64,000 nt of DNA, from the NCBI RefSeq assembly GCF_963259705.1, contig NC_081846.1, positions 94,996,641 to 95,060,640 on the forward strand, written 5' to 3'. This DNA is from Myotis daubentonii (taxonomy: Eukaryota > Chordata > Mammalia > Chiroptera > Vespertilionidae). Under the pieces are notes generated by a model. That model made no database searches and was not told where the DNA came from. It worked only from the letters and a program-made list of their open reading frames with translations. A program made the translations under genes and the position numbers. Of the stretch, positions 29,931-46,038 are shown one piece after another; position 1 is the stretch's first letter; the number at the start of each line of letters is the position of its first letter.

Positions 29931-32494
29931 GTAATCTTTTTAAAAAAATCTAAGTCTTATGACAAATATCAAGTAATTTGTCATTTCCATATTCACATGC
30001 AAAAGGTAGCTTAGGAGTCTCTCAAGCTCTGACGGAGTTTGCTCTGACGGAGCTTTGGAGTTTGCTCTGTAATCCTAGTAAGCATGGGGGCGGGGGGGGG
30101 GGGGGGGGCCGGGACAGGCCCCGCCCAGCTCCTCAAGGCCGCGCTCACGGAGAGAACAAGAAACGCTTCTTCAGCTTCATCTTAGATTCCTTTAAGCTGC
30201 TCAAGGCTTCCGCTGCTGCCTCTTCTGTCTACGGCCCTGGGCAGAACCTCATTTCCCCAGCTCATTTTCTGGGAGATGGAGCAGAAATACTAACGTCACT
30301 GGGATGTGCTTTTTGCTGCTGGTTCCCGTGGGCCCTGAGCCAGACCAGCTTTCTCCGGGCCTTTCTACCCCGTCTCGTGTGTAGCCTGTGAGGGCACAGT
30401 GTGAAATCTGTTCCTGTGTGGCCTCAGTGCCCTTCTGCCACACCCTGCACGAGGTCCTGTTAACATTTGAATTTAAATATGAAGACGCAACTGGGCTTTC
30501 CTTCTGCCAGTAATTCCTGACTCGTGGCATAAGCGTCTTTCAAAAAGAGCCTCTGACTCTAGGAAAGGATGTCGCCACTGACAGCTGGTCATGGTCAGCT
30601 GCGTCTGCTGACACTGCTGTGTGACAGGTGAGCGCCTTGTGATTGGGAGGCGTGCGAGGGCTCCAAGCACAGGGGTGACTGATGGGGGCAGGGGAGCTCT
30701 GGAAACAGCGCCCTGTTTCTAACCACCTGACCGTGACGGAGTTTCCCTCTCATGATGCCGTGATGGGAATGTCCTTTCTGAACGAGTGCCAGAGGATATG
30801 AAATCCTGTGACTCTTCTGTTCCATGGACAGTGGCACTGGGCCGAGCTCAGCCCAGGCACACAGCCTGCTGCGGGCAGGCCTCTGTTTCGTGTTGAGCTT
30901 ACATTCAGTGCTCACACTGAATATAAGATTGACAAAGTGTTGGATCTGTCAAAATGGCATTTCACAGGGGAACAGACACGTCTGCCTGCCCACCACGTGT
31001 GCACTCAGCTCTTGGGAGACCAAAGCTTTCACATGTACTAAGAAGTGGTTTCCAAGAATGGAGCTTAATGTGTGCTGCTGCCCATAATTCCTCACATCAG
31101 GGCCGCCTTGCCTGAGTGGACACTGTAGTCTGGTTGCAGGCTAAGCCCCTGGATGAGGCTGCACGCTGAGGGTGGCAGCAGTTTCCCTCCGAGACTGGCC
31201 TGTGCTGGGGAGGAAGGAACCCCGTGGCCTGGAGCTGGGAGTTGGCTTTATGGACACCACCTCATAGCCACGGGGGTACCGATTCCATCCCCGCCCCTCC
31301 CCGCCCCGCCCCGCCCCTCCCCGCCCCGCCCCAGACTTGAAAGCAGTCCTTTCTAAAATTGCCATGAATGAGGAAAAGAAAGAATTCAACGCAAGAGTTA
31401 CAGGGGACAGTACCTAGTGCATTTTTCTGAGTAAAATATTACTATATCGGATTTTGTGGAAATGGAAATGTTTTGGTCAAGGCACCTAAGGTTACCACTT
31501 TTCCTTGGTAACACAGTGGGGGGTGCATTGTGTGCAAAGTTATTTAAATACATAGACCATTGCTGTGTGATTTTATGATTAGTTTTTTTAAATACTTGAT
31601 TTTATGGGGAAATGTGTGGGATAATTAGAGTTATCAACTTAAATATAGCTGCCATGTGTCTAGTTTGGTTGGATAACATTTTGAATTTGAATTCGTGTTT
31701 TCCCTGCTTCATGCAGGAAGGAAAGGGCTCAGTCAGGACTCTGGTCATCATGTGGTCGAGCTCACACCCATGAGACTCGCTCACTCGTGTCGTCATTGAT
31801 CTTCCAAAGCGTCCGCAGGACACCAGGTTCTCTTTTGTCATTTGGTCTTTGGTCTCTGCTCTACCACAGAAGGGACACTGGTGGCCTGAGTCCACACTCG
31901 GCCCCTCCCCTGGGACTGTGCCGACTGAAAACCACCACAGGATCAGCCGCGCTGCATGCTCTCCAGAGCCGAGCCCTGAGTGGACCCTCCATGGTGATGA
32001 CACCAGCAAGAAGCCATCTCCTGAGTCTCCCAGTTACTTAGCAACACCCGGGCCGGGTCTGGAAGCTTTAATTGCATAGGATACAAGTTAGGGTCAGAGT
32101 GAAGGCCTTCATCCCATCTGTAATCTATGCAATGCCTTACTTATGATTTAGATTTCCAGAGAAATAGGCACAATTTCTCTTCAAAATGAAAGTATGAGAA
32201 TATGTCAAAGTCAACAATTTGAGAAAAAGATGATCAAGTACTATGTTTTCCAACCAGTTATCATTGGTATAACAATGTAAACATAGAAAAAACTGAGAAA
32301 AATGTTATAATTTTTTTAAAAACTATGTACTTAAAAAACACACCCTTTTTATAAAAACTATTCTATTTTACTGTAATTCTGTTCCACTAAATGCAATGTA
32401 GGTCCCAGTGCTGCCCTTGCGTGGCACACGCCCTGGGCCCGAGGTGAACTGTGGATGAACCTGCTGCTGTCAGGACAGTAAGGTCTGCTCACAC

Positions 32495-32500
32495 AATAAA
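32495..32500 (+). terminator. UGGT1: Candidate UGGT1 polyadenylation signal
   Basis: Canonical AATAAA followed by CGCCTCTTCTTTAG; a moderately T-rich stretch is downstream. Chosen because upstream AATAAA candidates in the UTR lack such context. Cleavage expected near 32,515. Confidence 0.5.
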
Positions 32501-32515
32501 CGCCTCTTCTTTAGA

Positions 32516-33490
32516 ACCGTGGTGGTCATCCAGCTCCTAACTCAGGAAGGCAGAGCGTCCGAGCTCGAAGCCCGTGCCTCCGCCCGGCAGAAGCAGCAGA
32601 GCCCCCAGGAGAGCTTTGCCGGCCCTCGAGGCTGGTGGCCGAGCTGGGTCCGGCGGCAGCAGTTTTCTCGAGTCATGATGGCGCCCAGCCCTCTGCTAGG
32701 TGCCCAGCCTTGCAGGCTGCCCGGGCAGGGTCTGGCAGGCGAGCTGCCCAGCAGCACTAACCGTGAGGGAAAGGACCGCAGGTTTGGAGTTTGAAGATGT
32801 GGTCCCTTGTGGCAGGTTCTCCTTGGACAGTGCAAGCGAGGGTAGTGAGTGCCTTGCTGAGCTGGCGGTCGTGGGTGGGGACCTTGTGGCTGTGCAAACG
32901 CAGAGGGCACCTAAGGTGTCGGCAAAGGGGCTTCGTGGTCAGGAATCGCGCCTGCAAGATGATGTTTAAGTTGAAACCTGCAGAATAAGGAGGAGTTATC
33001 CATGGAGGGGGAGGGAGATGAGGATGGAGGGGAACAAGAGCTACTGTATCTAATTTAGGGAGTCATGTGAACTTCTGTGGCCAGAGCCATGGCAAGGAGA
33101 GAAGTTCCAGAGAGGGGCCTGACTTTGATCCCAGGCCACAAGAGGACCCCTGAGGGGTTTTAAACTGGGTGCCAACATGAATTTTTTTTCTTAATTTTTT
33201 TAATAATTTTTTAATTGACTTATAGCAGATGTAGACACGAGTACATAAACATGCACCTTGATAGGTTTTCAAAGTGAGCACATTTGTGTACCCATCACCC
33301 AGAAGCCAGGGTTGGGGGCTATGGGGTTGGAGCTCAGAGGGCAGCCCCCCAGTTTCCTGTGCTGAGTCATTTCCTCACGCTGCAGAGGACATCTTTCTCC
33401 AATGAACCTTTGCAATCCAGACGGTTTGGGCCTGGGAGAAAGGCAGTCACCATGCCCTGTTGGAAGACCTCTTTCCCTGTCTTGTGGTAC
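32516..33490. other. Intergenic, unclassified
   Basis: GC-moderate sequence with short, overlapping ORFs on both strands and no recognisable family. The 33,180-33,300 part (TTTAATTGACTTATAGCAGA, CATCACCCAGAAGCCAGG) resembles the end of an old LINE. Confidence 0.5.
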
Positions 33491-33499
33491 ATAGCCTAA

Positions 33500-34757
33500 G
33501 GCCAATCAAGGCTGATGACAATCAGACAGCAGGCAGAGGTGGCTCTGTGGAGGCTTTGAGTCTGCCTGATCTTCCGGGCCTGGGGCTAGGAAAAGCAGAC
33601 CCTGATGCATATCTTGGTCCTTTCAAAAGGCACCCAGCCCCAGCAGAGGGAGCCACAAACTGGATTGCTGACAGCTCGAAACAGGGTACTCAGGGCCAGT
33701 CACAAACAGCGTCTGATATTGTCCCACACTAGAGACGGAGTTGTAACAGATCCACCTAACACACAGACACAAACCCAAACAGGCAGCCAAAATGCAGAGG
33801 CAAAAAAACAACAACCTGTAAATGAGAAAGAGATAAATGAAATGTAGATATGAAATTTATGTAATACAGAGATATAGAGTTCAGAATAATGATGGTAAAG
33901 ATGCTCAACAGCATGAGAAAAGATATAGTAACTATGAAAAAAAACAACACGGAAGTAAAGAATGGCATAGCACTGATAAAGAACACCCAGGAAGGAATAC
34001 ACAGCGGATTAGGGGAATCTGAGAGTCAGATTAGTGTATTAGGAGACGGTAGAAAAAAAGCACTCTTTCAGAGAATCAAAAAGGAAAAAAACAATGAAAA
34101 AACAGGAGGGCAGCTTAAGGGAACTGTGGGACAACATGAAATGTAACAATATTCACGTAGTAGGCATGCCAGAAGGGGAAGAAAGTGATCAAGGGATAGA
34201 GAACGTGTTTGAAGAAATAATGGCAGACAATCTACCTAACCTGGTGAAGGAAAAAGTCACACAATGTCAGGAGGCACAGAGTTCCCCAAGCAAGAGGAAC
34301 ACAAATAGGCCCACACCCAGACACATCACCAAATGACTAAAAATAAAAACAGAGAATCTGAAAGGCAGTAAGAGAAAAGTAAACTGTTACCTACAAAGGA
34401 GCTCCCGTAAGGCTGACACCTGATTGCTCATAAGAAACTACAGGCCAGAAGGGAATGGCATGAAGTACTCGAGGTGATGGAAAGCAAGGATCTGAAACCA
34501 AGATTACTATATCCAGCAAGGCTATCATTCAAAATATATGGTGAAATTAAGAGCTTCCCAGACAAAGGCTAAAGGTGTTTGTTACCACCAAGTCAACACT
34601 ACAAGAAATGCTAAAGAGACTGCGATAATGAGAAGAGATATATACATACATTTATATAGAGAGAGAAACATAGGCATACAGAATTAAAAGGCAAATAAGT
34701 ACTTCAATAATAACCTAAAGTGTAAATGTATTAAATGCTCCAATCAAAAGGCATGGA
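33500..34757 (+). mobile_element. L1 5' part with ORF1 relic
   Basis: Plus-strand L1. ORF1 blocks: GSLRELWDNMKCNNIHVVGM, PEGEESDQGIENVFEEIMAD and AQSSPSKRNTNRPTPRHITK, followed by nucleotide-level ORF1 C-terminal sequence and the ORF2 start region (TAAATGCTCCAATCAAAAGG near 34,732). Many frameshifts. The element is broken here by an LTR-like insertion and resumes at about 39,025. Confidence 0.82.
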
Positions 34758-34764
34758 TGCGAGT

Positions 34765-39020
<4,256 letters not shown>

Positions 39021-39208
39021 TACATCATGGAAAAAAAGTTTACAGGAAAATGGAAATGAAAAACAAAGCTGGAGTAGCAATACTCATATCTAACAAAATA
39101 GATTTTAAAATGAAGGCCATCACAAGAGACAACAAAGGTCACTACATAATATTAAAGGGATCCAACAAGAGGATATAACCCTGGTAAATATGTGCGTCCA
39201 ACACAGGA

Positions 39209-39254
<46 letters not shown>

Positions 39255-41319
39255 TTCTAGAGGACTTAAGGGAGAGAGGGAGAACTCAACAACAATACAG
39301 TCATAGTAGGAGACTTTAACACCCCACTGACTTCACTGGATAGATCTTCCAGACAAAAAAAATTAACAAAACTGTCATTTTTCTCAGATAACAGGATATT
39401 GTACATAGAAAACCCTATAAATTCCACCAAAAAACTACAAGATTTAATAAATGAATTCAGCACTGTAGCAGGATACAAAATCAATGGCATTTTTATACAC
39501 CAATAATGAATTCTCAGAAAGAGAAACTAAGCAAACAATCTCATTTACCATTGCAACAACAACAACAACAAAAATACAAACTTAACCAAGGAGGTAGAAG
39601 ACTTATATCAGAAAACTACAGGGCATTGAAAAAAAAGAGATAGAGGAAGATATAAACAAATGGAAGAATATAGCGTGTTCATGGATTGGCAGAATTAACA
39701 TCATTAAAATATCCATACTACCCAAAGCAATGTAAAGATTTAATGCGATACCTATTAAAATACCTACAGTACATTTCACAGATCTAGGAGAAATACTCCA
39801 AAAATGTATATAGAACTAAAAAAGACCCCAAATAGCCACAGCAATCTTGAGAAAGTAGAACAAAGTTGAAGGTATCACAATAACAGATATGAAGTTATAC
39901 TACAAAGCCACCATAATCAAAACAGCCTGGTATTGGCACAAAAACAGGCATATAGATCAATGGAACAGAACAGAAACCCCAGAAATCGACCCAAGCCATT
40001 ATGCTCAATAATATGTGACAAAGGAGGCAAGAGTATGCAGTCTCTTTAATAAATGGTGTTGGGAAAATTGTACAGACACGTGCAAAAAAATGAAACTAGA
40101 CCACCAACTTACACCATAACAAGAATAAACTCAAAATGGATAAAAGACATAAAAGTCGGGAAACCATAAAAATCCTAGAAGAAACCACAGGCAACAAAAT
40201 CTCAGTCATTTCTCATAACAATATGTTTATAGATACATCTCTTAAGGCAAAGGAAACTTGGGAGAAAATAAACAAATGGGACTACATCAAAATAAAAAGC
40301 TTCTGCACAGCAAAAGAAACCAACAAAATGAAAAGGGAGCCCACTTCATGAGAACATATTTGGCAATGATACATCTGATAAATGATTAATACCCAAAATA
40401 AATAAGGAACTCATAGAACTTATCAAAATGAAGACAAAAAAATCTAATTTAAAAAATGGGCAAAGGACGTAGACACTTCTCCAAAGAGGACATACAGATG
40501 TCCAAGAGACATAGGAAAAATGCTCAAAGTCACTGATAATGAGAGAGATGCAAATTAAAACGACAAGGAGGCATCAGCTCACACCTGTCAGGATGGCTAC
40601 CATCAACAAATCAACAAATGACAAGTGCTGGGGAGGATGTGGAGAAAAGGGAGCCCTAGTGCACTGCTGGTGGGAATGCAGACTGGTGCAGACATTATGG
40701 AAAACAGTATGGAGTTTTCTCAGAAAATTAAATATGGAACAGCCATTTAACCCAGTGATTTCACTTCTAGGAATATATCCTAAGAAACCTGAAACATCAA
40801 TCAGAAAGAATATATGCACCCCTATATTCATAGCAGCATTATTTATAATAGCTAAGATCTGGAAACAGTCCAAGTGTCCATCAGTACATGAATGGATAAA
40901 AAAGCTGTGTAACATATACACAATGGAATACTATGCAGCAATAAAAAAGGGATCTCTTATTCTTTGAGACAGCATGGAGAGACCTGGAGAGGATTATAAG
41001 TGAAATCAGTCAGAGAAAGACAAGTATCACATGATCTCACTCATTGTGAAATCTAAAGAACAAAATAAAGTTACAAACAAAATAGAAGCAGAGACAATGA
41101 AGCATGCCACAGAATAATATATTTCAGAGGGAAGGGGTGGGCGTGGGAAGAGATTAACCAAATAATTTACATGCATATATGCATAACCCATGGACACAGA
41201 CAATAGGGTAGTGAAAGCCTGCGGTGGGTGGTGGCAGTGGGCTCAAAGGGGTCAAGGGGGAATAGGAGGACATACGTAATGCTTTCAATAATAAAGATTT
41301 AATTTAAGAAAAAAAAAAA
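39021..41319 (+). mobile_element. L1 ORF2 and 3' end (continuation, internally deleted)
   Basis: Resumes L1 ORF2 with AGCTGGAGTAGCAATACTCA (endonuclease region), contains an (AT)21 tract (39211-39252), then jumps near 39,363 from endonuclease to reverse-transcriptase sequence, so several hundred codons are missing. Later blocks: [60 protein letters not shown]. 3' UTR ends AATAAAGATTTAATT plus poly(A) at 41,309-41,319. Confidence 0.88.
39211..39252. repeat. (AT)n microsatellite
   Basis: About 21 uninterrupted AT dinucleotides inside L1 ORF2. Confidence 0.95.
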
Positions 41320-41483
41320 GACATCAGGGAACACACATCAAGGAAGGCATACTTTGTAAAATTAGTTTGGGAAAGTCACAGATCCTCAACAAGCCAAAAT
41401 TGCCAATCCCGGAGAAGTGGGAGGATCAGATTTCCAGAGTTAACAATATAATACCCAGAATGTCCATTTGTCAACAAAGAGTT

Positions 41484-41528
<45 letters not shown>

Positions 41529-42480
41529 GTCACAGGGAAAAACATAATTTGGAAGAAACTATATCTGAGGCAGCCCAGATATTGGAATTATTGGACAAAG
41601 ACATTGAATCAGCTGATTTAATATGCTCAATGAGCTAAAGGAGGTCATGGACAGAGAACTAAAGTAAATCAAGGAAATAGCATATGAGCAAAATAAAAAT
41701 ATTTAAAAAACAAGAAACAGAAATTATAGGTAGGAGCAAAACAAATTCTGGAGCTGAAAAGTACACTATTATGAGCATTTACTAGAAGGGTTCAACAGCA
41801 GATTTGAGTAGGCAGAAAAAAGAATCAGAGAAATGAAAATTAAGACAGTTGAAATTATCCACTCTGAGGTCCAGAGTCTATGGAACCTTGGGGCACTATC
41901 AATGTACCAACATATGCATCATAGATGTCCTAGAAGAAGAAAATTGAAGGAAAAGAATTTGAGAGAATAATGGTGAAAAACTTCCCAAATCTGTTGAAGG
42001 ACATGAATCTGCATATCCAAAAAGTTTAATGAACTCAAAACAAGATAAATTCAAAGAAATTCACACCAAAACAGTTGAATTGTTGAAACCCAAAGACAGA
42101 ATTTTAAAAGCAGCAGTAGAGAAGCAATTTATCACATAAGGGATCCTCCTAAGATTAACAGCCAAATTCTCATCAGAAGCCAGAAGATAGTGAAATGACA
42201 TATTTATGTGCTTAACACAAACAATTCTATATCTACAAACTCTCTTTGAACAATGAAGGAGAAATTAAGATATTCCTAGATAAAAACTGAAGGGGTTCAC
42301 TACCAGTAGACCTGCCCTACAAAAAAATGCTAAATAGTTCAGGCTGAAAGGAAAAACACTAGACAGTAACTCAAAGCCATAAGAAGAAACATTGTTCAAG
42401 GTAACAACATCAGTAAATATAAAAGCCAAGTATTAACTTTCTTTAACCTCTTTTTTACCTATATGATTTAAAGGGAAATA
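41320..42480 (+). mobile_element. Older L1/HAL1 ORF1 region
   Basis: Nucleotide blocks such as AATGGTGAAAAACTTCCCAA, AGGACATGAATCTGCATATC and AAAACAAGATAAATTCAAAG are ancient L1 ORF1-type sequence in plus orientation. No open frame remains. Includes a (CA)n tract at 41,485-41,524. Confidence 0.65.
41485..41524. repeat. (CA)n microsatellite
   Basis: About 20 CA dinucleotides within an old L1 relic. Confidence 0.95.
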
Positions 42481-42727
42481 CTGAAAATAATAATTAAAAT
42501 TTTATGCTAATGAGCACAAAATAGGAGGAATCGACAATAGTATAGTGACACCAGCCCTCTTTTGGTTACTATTTGCATGGAATATCTTATTCTGTCCTTC
42601 CACTTTCAACCTCTTTGTGTCTTTGAATCTGAAGTGAGTCTCTTGTTGACAACATATAGATTGATCAGGTTTATTTTTTCCCCCCAATCTGTCAATCTCT
42701 GCATTTTAACAGGAGAGTTTAACCCAT

Positions 42728-43029
42728 TCTATATAATAAAAGCCTAATATACCAAGTGTCAGACCCTTTGACCAGTTGCTATGATGCACACTGACCACCA
42801 GGGGGCAGACACTCTGACCGGTAGGTTAGCTGGGGTCTGGCTGATCGGGACTGGGTGAGATGGGCCGGACATGCCCTGAAGCCCTCCTGCAGTCCCTCCC
42901 CGCCCCGATTGTGCACTGGTGGGGGTCCCTAGGCCTGGCCTGTGCCCTCTTACAATCCAGGACCCCTTGGGGCATTTTGGAGAGCAGGTTTCAGCCCGAT
43001 CCCCGCAGGTCAGTGTACCTGGCCTCCAG
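42728..43029 (+). mobile_element. HeliBat-like Helitron, 302 bp, with CTCF-like motif
   Basis: Starts TCTATATAATAAAAGCCTAA (5' TC) and ends ...CAGGTCAGTGTACCTGGCCTCCAG: a CAGGT/ACCTG hairpin followed by a terminal CCAG (mutated CTAG). No inverted repeats, no target duplication, inserted cleanly into L1. Carries CCACCAGGGGGCAG at 42795-42808. Non-autonomous, no Rep/helicase coding. Confidence 0.78.
42795..42808 (+). promoter_or_regulatory. CTCF-core-like motif in a Helitron
   Basis: CCACCAGGGGGCAG fits the vertebrate CTCF core (CCASYAGRKGGCRS). Binding is not shown by sequence. Confidence 0.5.
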
Positions 43030-43074
43030 TTTACATATAAAGTAAATACTGCTAAAAAATGATTTGCTTCTGCC

Positions 43075-43297
43075 CTGGCCGGTTTGGCTCAGTGGATAGA
43101 GCATCAGCCTGTGGACTGAAGGGTCCCAGGCTCGATTCCGGTGAAGGGCACAAGCCTGGGTTGCGGGCACATCCCCAGTGTGGGGCGTGTAGGAGGCAGC
43201 CAATCAATGATTCTCTCTCATCATTGATGTTTCTCTCTCTCTTTCTCTCTCCCTTCCTCTTTGAAATCAATAAATATATATTTTAAAAAGAATTATA
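43075..43297 (+). mobile_element. VES SINE
   Basis: Head CTGGCCGGTTTGGCTCAGTG, B box GCTCGATTCCG, tail AATAAATATATATTTT. Perfect ~20-bp duplication AAAAAATGATTTGCTTCTGC at 43054-43073 and 43298-43317. Young. Confidence 0.94.
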
Positions 43298-43397
43298 AAA
43301 AAATGATTTGCTTCTGCCATTTGGCTATTTGTTTTGTCATACAGTTTGTTCAGTTCTTCCATTGAGTTAAATTTTTAAAGTGTTCTTGATCTTAGCC

Positions 43398-45040
43398 AGA
43401 AAGCTTTGCCGCTCCTCTGCCTCTGAGTCCAGGAGACACACGTGCGGGCGGCCGACTCCCGTGCCATGGCAGCCTGTTCCCTGGGCTTCTTCACCGTACT
43501 TTCCTTCAGGGGAGATTTATTAAGAAAATCTACCTTTTAAAACCAGAGAAGAGGTGTCGGCCTCAAAACTGGGCCTTCCAAGGAAGATGAGCAAGTGCTG
43601 GGGGGCGGCGGGGGAGCGAGCAGCTGGGTCTGGGCCTGGCAGTGCGGGGGGGCGCTCTGCGGGGGGCGCTCTGCGGGGGGCCTGCTCTGCGGGGGGCGCT
43701 CTGCGGGGAGGCAGGAGGCCTGGGGTCTCCCCGAGCGCCTCGCCGCGTCCTCCCCTCCCCCGCTCTCCTGTGTGTGCTTCTCTGAAGGCTCTTCCTCTCC
43801 TTACGGGGACCCCAGTCACTGAAGGCCCCACCTTTACTACCCATTTACCTTAGTTACCCCCTTAAAGGCCGCGGGTCCAAATACAGTCACGCGGGGGTGG
43901 GGGGTCGGCACAGGTGAGGGGGCGCACGCCATCCTGTGGAAGGGGAGGGTCGGGCGCAGGCTGCCGGGAGGACGGCGCGCTCCCCGGTTTCTCTCTGCCA
44001 CCCTCTGGCCAGCAGGCTGTCCCGGGCGCGCGTGGCTGCTGGCTGCGGTCCGAGCGGAGGACACAGAGCCCTCTCTTGGTCCCGGTGGGCTTCCTGGCGG
44101 CGGGGCCCTGGGTTGCGCAGAGCCGTGTCCGCGCCTGTTCTTTTCCCAGCGAGGAGGTCGGCAGCTTCCACTTGGCTTCTCGCGGCGTCCAGGTCCGAAA
44201 GACGCGGCGACGGCGGCTCCGGGGCAGGGACGGCTGGGCCTTGGCGTGGGGCCCCGTGCCAACCTCCAGGGCCGACGCAGGACACCTGCCGGGACCTGCG
44301 AAATCCACGATCGCGTCCGCTCCTCAGTCACCGGGCCGGGCAGGCGCCAGGGCTCGCAGACTCGGAGCCCAGAGGAGCGAGGCTCACAGTTCTGGTCCCG
44401 GATCGTGTTCCTCGGGGTCCCCGAGCCCTGTGCGTGCACCTCCCGCGGGGCGCACCCCGATGAACCAGGCTGGCGGCTGGTACCCACGTGATTACAGCCC
44501 GGAGTTCAATGCTATTGTCTCCCTCCTGAGTCTGTTCTAGCTGCTCCTCTCACGGGGCAGAGCCCCGCCCGCACCCCAAGCACCGGGTCTCCGCCTGGAC
44601 GCCAGGAGGCCCGGGAGCCTGGGAGCCAGGGGCCCTGGCCCGCCCAGCCCGGTCCCGGCGCATCAGCTCAGCGCGACCGGTGACCCAGGGGCAGGGAGAG
44701 CTGAGAGCCGGCAGGGCCGTTCCGGGAGCGCGTCCGCCGCCTGCTCCTTCCTTACCTGTCGGTTGTGACTGGGTTCCGCTGTGAGGAACCGAGTACTGAG
44801 AAAGAGGAAGTTATTTGTCTCACAGAAGTCTGGGAGGACACAGTCCGAGGGCGAGCCCGTGCCTGCGGCTCCTTCCATCTGCGGCTTCCGTTCCCACCAT
44901 CGCCCAGTGCCTCCGCCGGCCGGGCAGGAAGACGCTCTGCCCTTGCAGGCTTCAGTAACGTTTCCGCTTTCGTTTATTTGTCCAGAAAAACACTGTGAAC
45001 TACAAAACGAAACACTGGTGACTTAGCCTTTATTAACACT
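43398..45040. other. CpG-rich intergenic block
   Basis: About 1.6 kb of GC- and CpG-dense DNA between the two genes, rich in CGCG, GGGCGG-type and CCGCCC words. Includes four copies of a GGGGGCGCTCTGCGG repeat (43,640-43,712). Long open frames occur on both strands (e.g. 43914-44540 +, 43837-44487 -) as expected from low stop frequency at high GC; none resembles a known protein. Could be a CpG island for an unannotated transcript. Confidence 0.5.
43640..43712 (+). repeat. GC-rich ~17-bp tandem repeat
   Basis: Four imperfect copies of GGGGGGCGCTCTGCGG, one with CCTGCTCTGCGG. Confidence 0.85.
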
Positions 45041-45089
45041 GAGGACTTGCCTTCATCGAAAGAGCTCACCAGGAAGGTCACTGAGCCCG

Positions 45090-45297
45090 GCTGGCGTGGC
45101 GCCGGGGTTCAGAGTCGACTGGGACCCCGGAGTCATGGGTTGGATTCCGGTCAGGGCACAGCCCGGGTTGCGGGCTCGATCTCCAGAGTGGGGTGTGCAG
45201 GAGGCGGCGGGTCGATGCTTCTCTCTCATCGTTGATGTTTCTCTCTCCCTCTCCCTTCCTCTCTGACATCCATAAAAACATATATTTTAAAAACAGA
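45090..45297 (+). mobile_element. VES-type SINE (divergent head)
   Basis: Head GGCTGGCGTGGCGCCGGGGT, B-box-like GGTTGGATTCCGG, TTGCGGGCTCGAT, GTGTGCAGGAGGCGGCGGGT, (TC)n and A/T tail. Boundaries approximate. Confidence 0.85.
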
Positions 45298-45472
45298 GGG
45301 TCAAGCCGAAGGTTGGCAGGAGGAATTCGGACACAGGGCGAGTTCCTGCCGGGTGATAAGGACACACGGCCCACTTCTCAAAAGTCGGCAGAAGACACCT
45401 TTCCCAGAAGATAGGCAACTGCTCAGCAGCACCCGAAAGGCACTCACCATTAGTCTCAACCACGGGACAGAC

Positions 45473-45690
45473 AGTAAGACCTCACTTAACGTTGCTGGTA
45501 GATTCTTGGAAACTGTGACTTTAAACTAAATGAAGTCTAGACTAAGTGATACAGATTAAGTTCTTGGGGCATATTTCCGGTCACAAAAACCAAGCTTCTA
45601 ATTAAGGCCCCAAAGCCTGCTCATCTTAAACATAAACTCAACGTGCGCTATATACACACTGAAGAAAAAGTAATAAAACAAGTAAGATGA
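45473..45690 (+). repeat. Ancient DNA-transposon-like repeat
   Basis: AGACCTCACTTAACGTTGCT then TAGATTCTTGGAAACTGTGA and CATATTTCCGGTCACAAAAA resemble a common eutherian DNA-transposon relic I recall but cannot name with certainty. Confidence 0.45.
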
Positions 45691-46038
45691 TGATGTTCAG
45701 GGTTGAGGGTGACTGGTCAGAGATGGGGCACCTCCCATGCGGGACCCCCTCCCGCCCCCACACTCACTCAGCGGGGACAGGGCAGGGACCGGTCCCGTCA
45801 CAGGCATCTCTGGGAGGTGGGAGGAACCCGGCAGACATGGTGGCCCCGGCCAAGCACCGTTTTCCGCTCACCAAGATGATGATGACTGATGGCCTGCTGG
45901 AATGCGAGAACTGAAAAGATGGACATTCACAATGGTTGGCAAGAATGTGGAGCAATGGTGACTGTCATCCATTGCCCATAGATTAGTTCAAACACTTTGA
46001 AAAACTGGAAGTTTGTTATAAAGTTAAAATGTACCTTT

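Larger units (their letters stand above)
28457..32515 (+). other. UGGT1: Probable UGGT1 3' UTR
   Basis: No gene-like ORF follows the stop. The strongest candidate polyadenylation signal is AATAAA at 32495-32500 (CACACAATAAACGCCTC), giving a UTR of about 4 kb; human UGGT1 also has a multi-kilobase 3' UTR as I recall. It contains G homopolymers (28,730-28,770 and 30,087-30,110), an imperfect GGAGGCCTGGGGCAGCCTGA repeat (29,515-29,697), a GC-rich tract (31,290-31,335) and the tRNA-fragment insertion at 29,904. An earlier end is possible. Confidence 0.6.
42490..43380 (-). mobile_element. L1 ORF2 endonuclease relic, split by a Helitron and a SINE
   Basis: Minus-strand translation 42502-42687 reads QETHFRFKDTKRLKVEGQNK, the L1 endonuclease N-terminal signature. 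The element is interrupted by the Helitron at 42728-43029 (flanks ...TTTAACCCAT and TTACATATAAAG rejoin perfectly) and the SINE at 43075-43297. Confidence 0.8.

Noticed and set aside
43837..44540. Overlapping ORFs of 208-216 codons on both strands
   Set aside because: Both strands are open because of high GC; no motif, no family resemblance, no splice context.
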